DNA from: Bacilli bacterium
Lineage (GTDB): Bacteria; Bacillota_I; Bacilli_A; RF39; UBA660
Reading direction: 5' to 3'
Assembly (NCBI GenBank): GCA_900772445.1
Contig: CAAHEL010000016.1
Coordinates: forward strand, 1 to 7,522
DNA: 7,522 nucleotides
Below are positions 6,531-7,522 of this stretch, piece by piece; within the stretch, counting starts at the first letter, position 1, and each line of letters begins with the position of its first letter. The notes beneath the pieces were generated by a model that made no database searches, was not told the origin of the DNA, and was given only the letters and a program-made list of their open reading frames with translations. A program made the position numbers and the translations under genes.

Positions 6531-7244
6531 CTACCTCATTTCCAAATAAATATTACCAAAATTCTTATCTTGTCTAATTTTTAATTCCTTCTCTTTTGAC
6601 ATTTCTAATATAGACAAAAAAGTAACAGCAACATATCCCCTATTAAATATATCATCAAATAATTCACTAAATTCTAACTTACCTTTTTCTTTTAATAAAC
6701 TTCTAATATTATTTTTTCTTTCTTTAACACTATATTCTTTATTAGTAATTTTAGTTTTTAAAGGTTTTTCCATATTCTTTCTATCTAAAAAATCCTTAAA
6801 AGCTTGAATTAATCTATCTACATCAACTTCTTCTTTATAAATATCTTCATTTACATAATTATTAATATTCTCTGGTGATTTAATATATATATTATTTCTA
6901 TTTTCTTCAAGTTCTTTTAATTTTGAAGTAATATCTTTATATTTTTTATATTCAACTAATTTATTAATTAAATTTTCTCTACTTACTTCTTCCTCATCTT
7001 CCTCTTCTTCTTCAACTTTAGGAAGCAATGATTTAGATTTAATTTCCATAAGTTCTGCTGCCATAACTAAATAAGAAGATGCAACATCTATATTTAATTC
7101 TTCCATTTTATTAATATACTCTAAATAACTTTTAGTAATTTCATCAATAGATATATCATAAATATCAATATTTGATTTTTTAATAAGATGTAATAGTAAA
7201 TCTAAAGGTCCTTCAAAACTATCAATCTTAACACTATAATCCAT
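6531..7244 (-). CDS. scpA: Segregation and condensation protein A (kleisin)
   Basis: ScpA is the kleisin that bridges the heads of the SMC dimer and recruits ScpB. The 237-residue product begins MDYSVKIDSFEGPLDLLLHLI, the family-typical N-terminus with FEGPLDLL at 10-17. It continues with VMAAELMEIKSKSLLPK (60-76), a run of nine acidic residues at 78-86, a lysine-rich linker, and a C-terminal winged helix (about 160-237) expected to bind the SMC head. The start at 7244 is chosen over an ATG seven codons upstream. It matches homologues, and AGGATGTGA, an eight-of-nine match to the ideal AGGAGGTGA, lies at correct spacing. It is the first gene of a three-gene operon. Confidence 0.95.
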   Translation of the reverse strand: MDYSVKIDSFEGPLDLLLHLIKKSNIDIYDISIDEITKSYLEYINKMEELNIDVASSYLVMAAELMEIKSKSLLPKVEEEEEDEEEVSRENLINKLVEYKKYKDITSKLKELEENRNNIYIKSPENINNYVNEDIYKEEVDVDRLIQAFKDFLDRKNMEKPLKTKITNKEYSVKERKNNIRSLLKEKGKLEFSELFDDIFNRGYVAVTFLSILEMSKEKELKIRQDKNFGNIYLEMR

Positions 7245-7273
7245 CCTATCACATCCTATTAACATTTTACCAC

Positions 7274-7302
7274 AAAAAAAAGCATCTTTCTAGATGTTGT
7301 TT
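7274..7302. terminator. Hairpin with A/T run ahead of scpA; terminator-like, orientation uncertain
   Basis: CATCT (7283-7287) and AGATG (7292-7296) form a short stem with a 4-nt loop. On the minus strand it is followed by C and eight Ts (plus 7274-7281), ending about 30 nt before the scpA start. On the plus strand the stem extends with G-U and A-U pairs, but the T-tract is broken. It could end an upstream minus-strand transcript, be bidirectional, or attenuate scpA. The stem is weak, so the call is tentative. Confidence 0.4.
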
Positions 7303-7349
7303 GCTATTTTAAAAATAAAATCCATTTTAAATTAATAATAATCAAAATA

Positions 7350-7378
7350 TTGACATTTATAAAACTTATTTGTATAAT
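7350..7378 (+). promoter_or_regulatory. Perfect-consensus sigma-A promoter on the plus strand
   Basis: TTGACA (7350-7355), a 17-bp spacer and TATAAT (7373-7378) match consensus exactly, with an A/T-rich stretch upstream like an UP element. Transcription would start near 7385 and run out of the window to the right, away from scpA. No plus-strand gene is visible within the remaining 137 bases, so it presumably serves a divergent gene or an RNA beyond the edge. Confidence 0.8.
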
Positions 7379-7406
7379 AATAAACAATTCAATTATTTTG
7401 TGTCTA
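7377..7406 (-). promoter_or_regulatory. Possible scpA operon promoter
   Basis: Read on the minus strand, TAGACA (plus 7401-7406), an 18-bp spacer and TATTAT (plus 7377-7382) each match at five of six positions. It would give a leader of about 125 nt that includes the hairpin at 7274-7302. Its -10 box overlaps that of the plus-strand promoter, so the two would compete. The AT-rich context makes this uncertain, and a start beyond the window is also possible. Confidence 0.35.
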
Positions 7407-7459
7407 AACTTGTAGATTTAAGATAAATTTATTGCATTTTATCTACTATTATGACACAA
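7398..7459. repeat. Imperfect inverted repeat (two-stem dyad)
   Basis: TTGTGTC (7398-7404) pairs with GACACAA (7453-7459). Inside it, GTAGAT (7412-7417) pairs with ATCTAC (7441-7446), with internal loops of 7 and 6 nt. A competing stem AGATAAA/TTTATCT (7421-7427 with 7438-7444) shares bases with the inner stem, so only one can form. It begins about 13 nt after the predicted plus-strand transcription start. Confidence 0.6.
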
Positions 7460-7472
7460 TTTACTTGTAAAT
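7459..7472. repeat. 14-bp palindrome
   Basis: ATTTAC-TT-GTAAAT has 6-bp perfect arms around two bases. The spacer is too short for an RNA hairpin loop without opening pairs, so it looks more like a DNA-level operator half-site pair. It directly abuts the larger dyad. Confidence 0.4.
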
Positions 7473-7479
7473 CGTTATG

Positions 7480-7509
7480 TATTTATAATATTTTAGAATA
7501 TTATAAATA
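7480..7509. repeat. 13-bp perfect inverted repeat
   Basis: TATTTATAATATT (7480-7492) and AATATTATAAATA (7497-7509) are perfect reverse complements around the 4-nt loop TTAG. All paired bases are A/T. Neither strand has a T-tract after it, so it does not look like a terminator. Confidence 0.7.
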
Positions 7510-7522
7510 ATAAAGACTATAC

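Noticed and set aside
7245..7265. A seven-codon extension of ScpA (MLIGCDR).
   Set aside because: These codons contain the near-ideal Shine-Dalgarno AGGATGTGA for the next ATG, where homologues start.
7290..7325. An 11-codon minus-strand leader peptide whose stop falls in the hairpin ahead of scpA.
   Set aside because: It has no Shine-Dalgarno site and no run of regulatory codons; it is probably chance.
7436..7446. A DnaA-box-like sequence (TTATCTACT) near the dyads, suggesting an origin.
   Set aside because: It is a single weak match with two mismatches to TTATCCACA, no cluster, and no dnaA or dnaN nearby.
7280..7460. An invertible promoter, with repeats flanking the consensus promoter at 7350-7378.
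   Set aside because: I found no inverted repeat pair bracketing the promoter; the TTGTGTC/GACACAA pair lies wholly on one side.
7451..7510. A 19-codon plus-strand frame (MTQFTCKSLC...).
   Set aside because: It has no ribosome-binding site and lies across the dyads; open frames this short are expected by chance.
1..7522. CRISPR arrays, insertion sequences, transposase or phage genes.
   Set aside because: No regularly spaced repeats and no such coding motifs are present on either strand.

Overview
The window is very AT-rich, by eye roughly a quarter G+C. All seven protein genes and the one tRNA lie on the minus strand. The proteins use the standard code: every Trp codon seen is TGG, all stops are TAA or TAG, and no reading frame is broken by TGA. 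Purine-rich Shine-Dalgarno sites, sigma-A-type promoters, the scpA-scpB pair and a Bacillus-like tRNA-His point to a low-G+C member of the Bacillota. It is probably an uncultured lineage of Bacilli near the Erysipelotrichia/Mollicutes side; that placement is inference.

Layout, in the direction of transcription (high to low coordinates). (1) 7245-7522 is a non-coding block. It holds a weak hairpin with an A/T run just ahead of scpA, a perfect-consensus promoter that fires on the opposite (plus) strand out of the window, and three successive dyad-symmetric elements. (2) 4706-7244 is a tight operon, scpA-scpB-pdp/deoA, with gaps of 3 and 1 nt. It encodes the two non-SMC subunits of the chromosome condensin plus pyrimidine-nucleoside phosphorylase. 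The last gene ends in an imperfect 32-bp tandem duplication, followed by a hairpin terminator. (3) 2396-4596 holds three genes of no recognised family-level function. The first (442 aa) has a transglutaminase-like C-terminal domain with an apparent Cys-His-Asp triad; the other two are small soluble proteins of 136 and 131 aa. Two closely similar sigma-A promoters (same hexamers, 17-bp spacers) drive this cassette. (4) 171-2351 is priA, the replication-restart helicase, preceded by a terminator-like hairpin. (5) 1-74 is tRNA-His(GTG) with its own strong promoter.

The housekeeping parts serve chromosome organisation (ScpAB with SMC), replication restart (PriA), nucleoside salvage (Pdp) and translation (tRNA-His). 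The accessory part is the three-gene cassette inserted between two conserved blocks. It is the best candidate here for undescribed biology, but nothing in the sequence shows what it does. Several nominal open frames extend upstream of the likely starts. Starts were chosen by Shine-Dalgarno position, by family alignment and, for two genes, because the longer start would lie upstream of the predicted transcription start.
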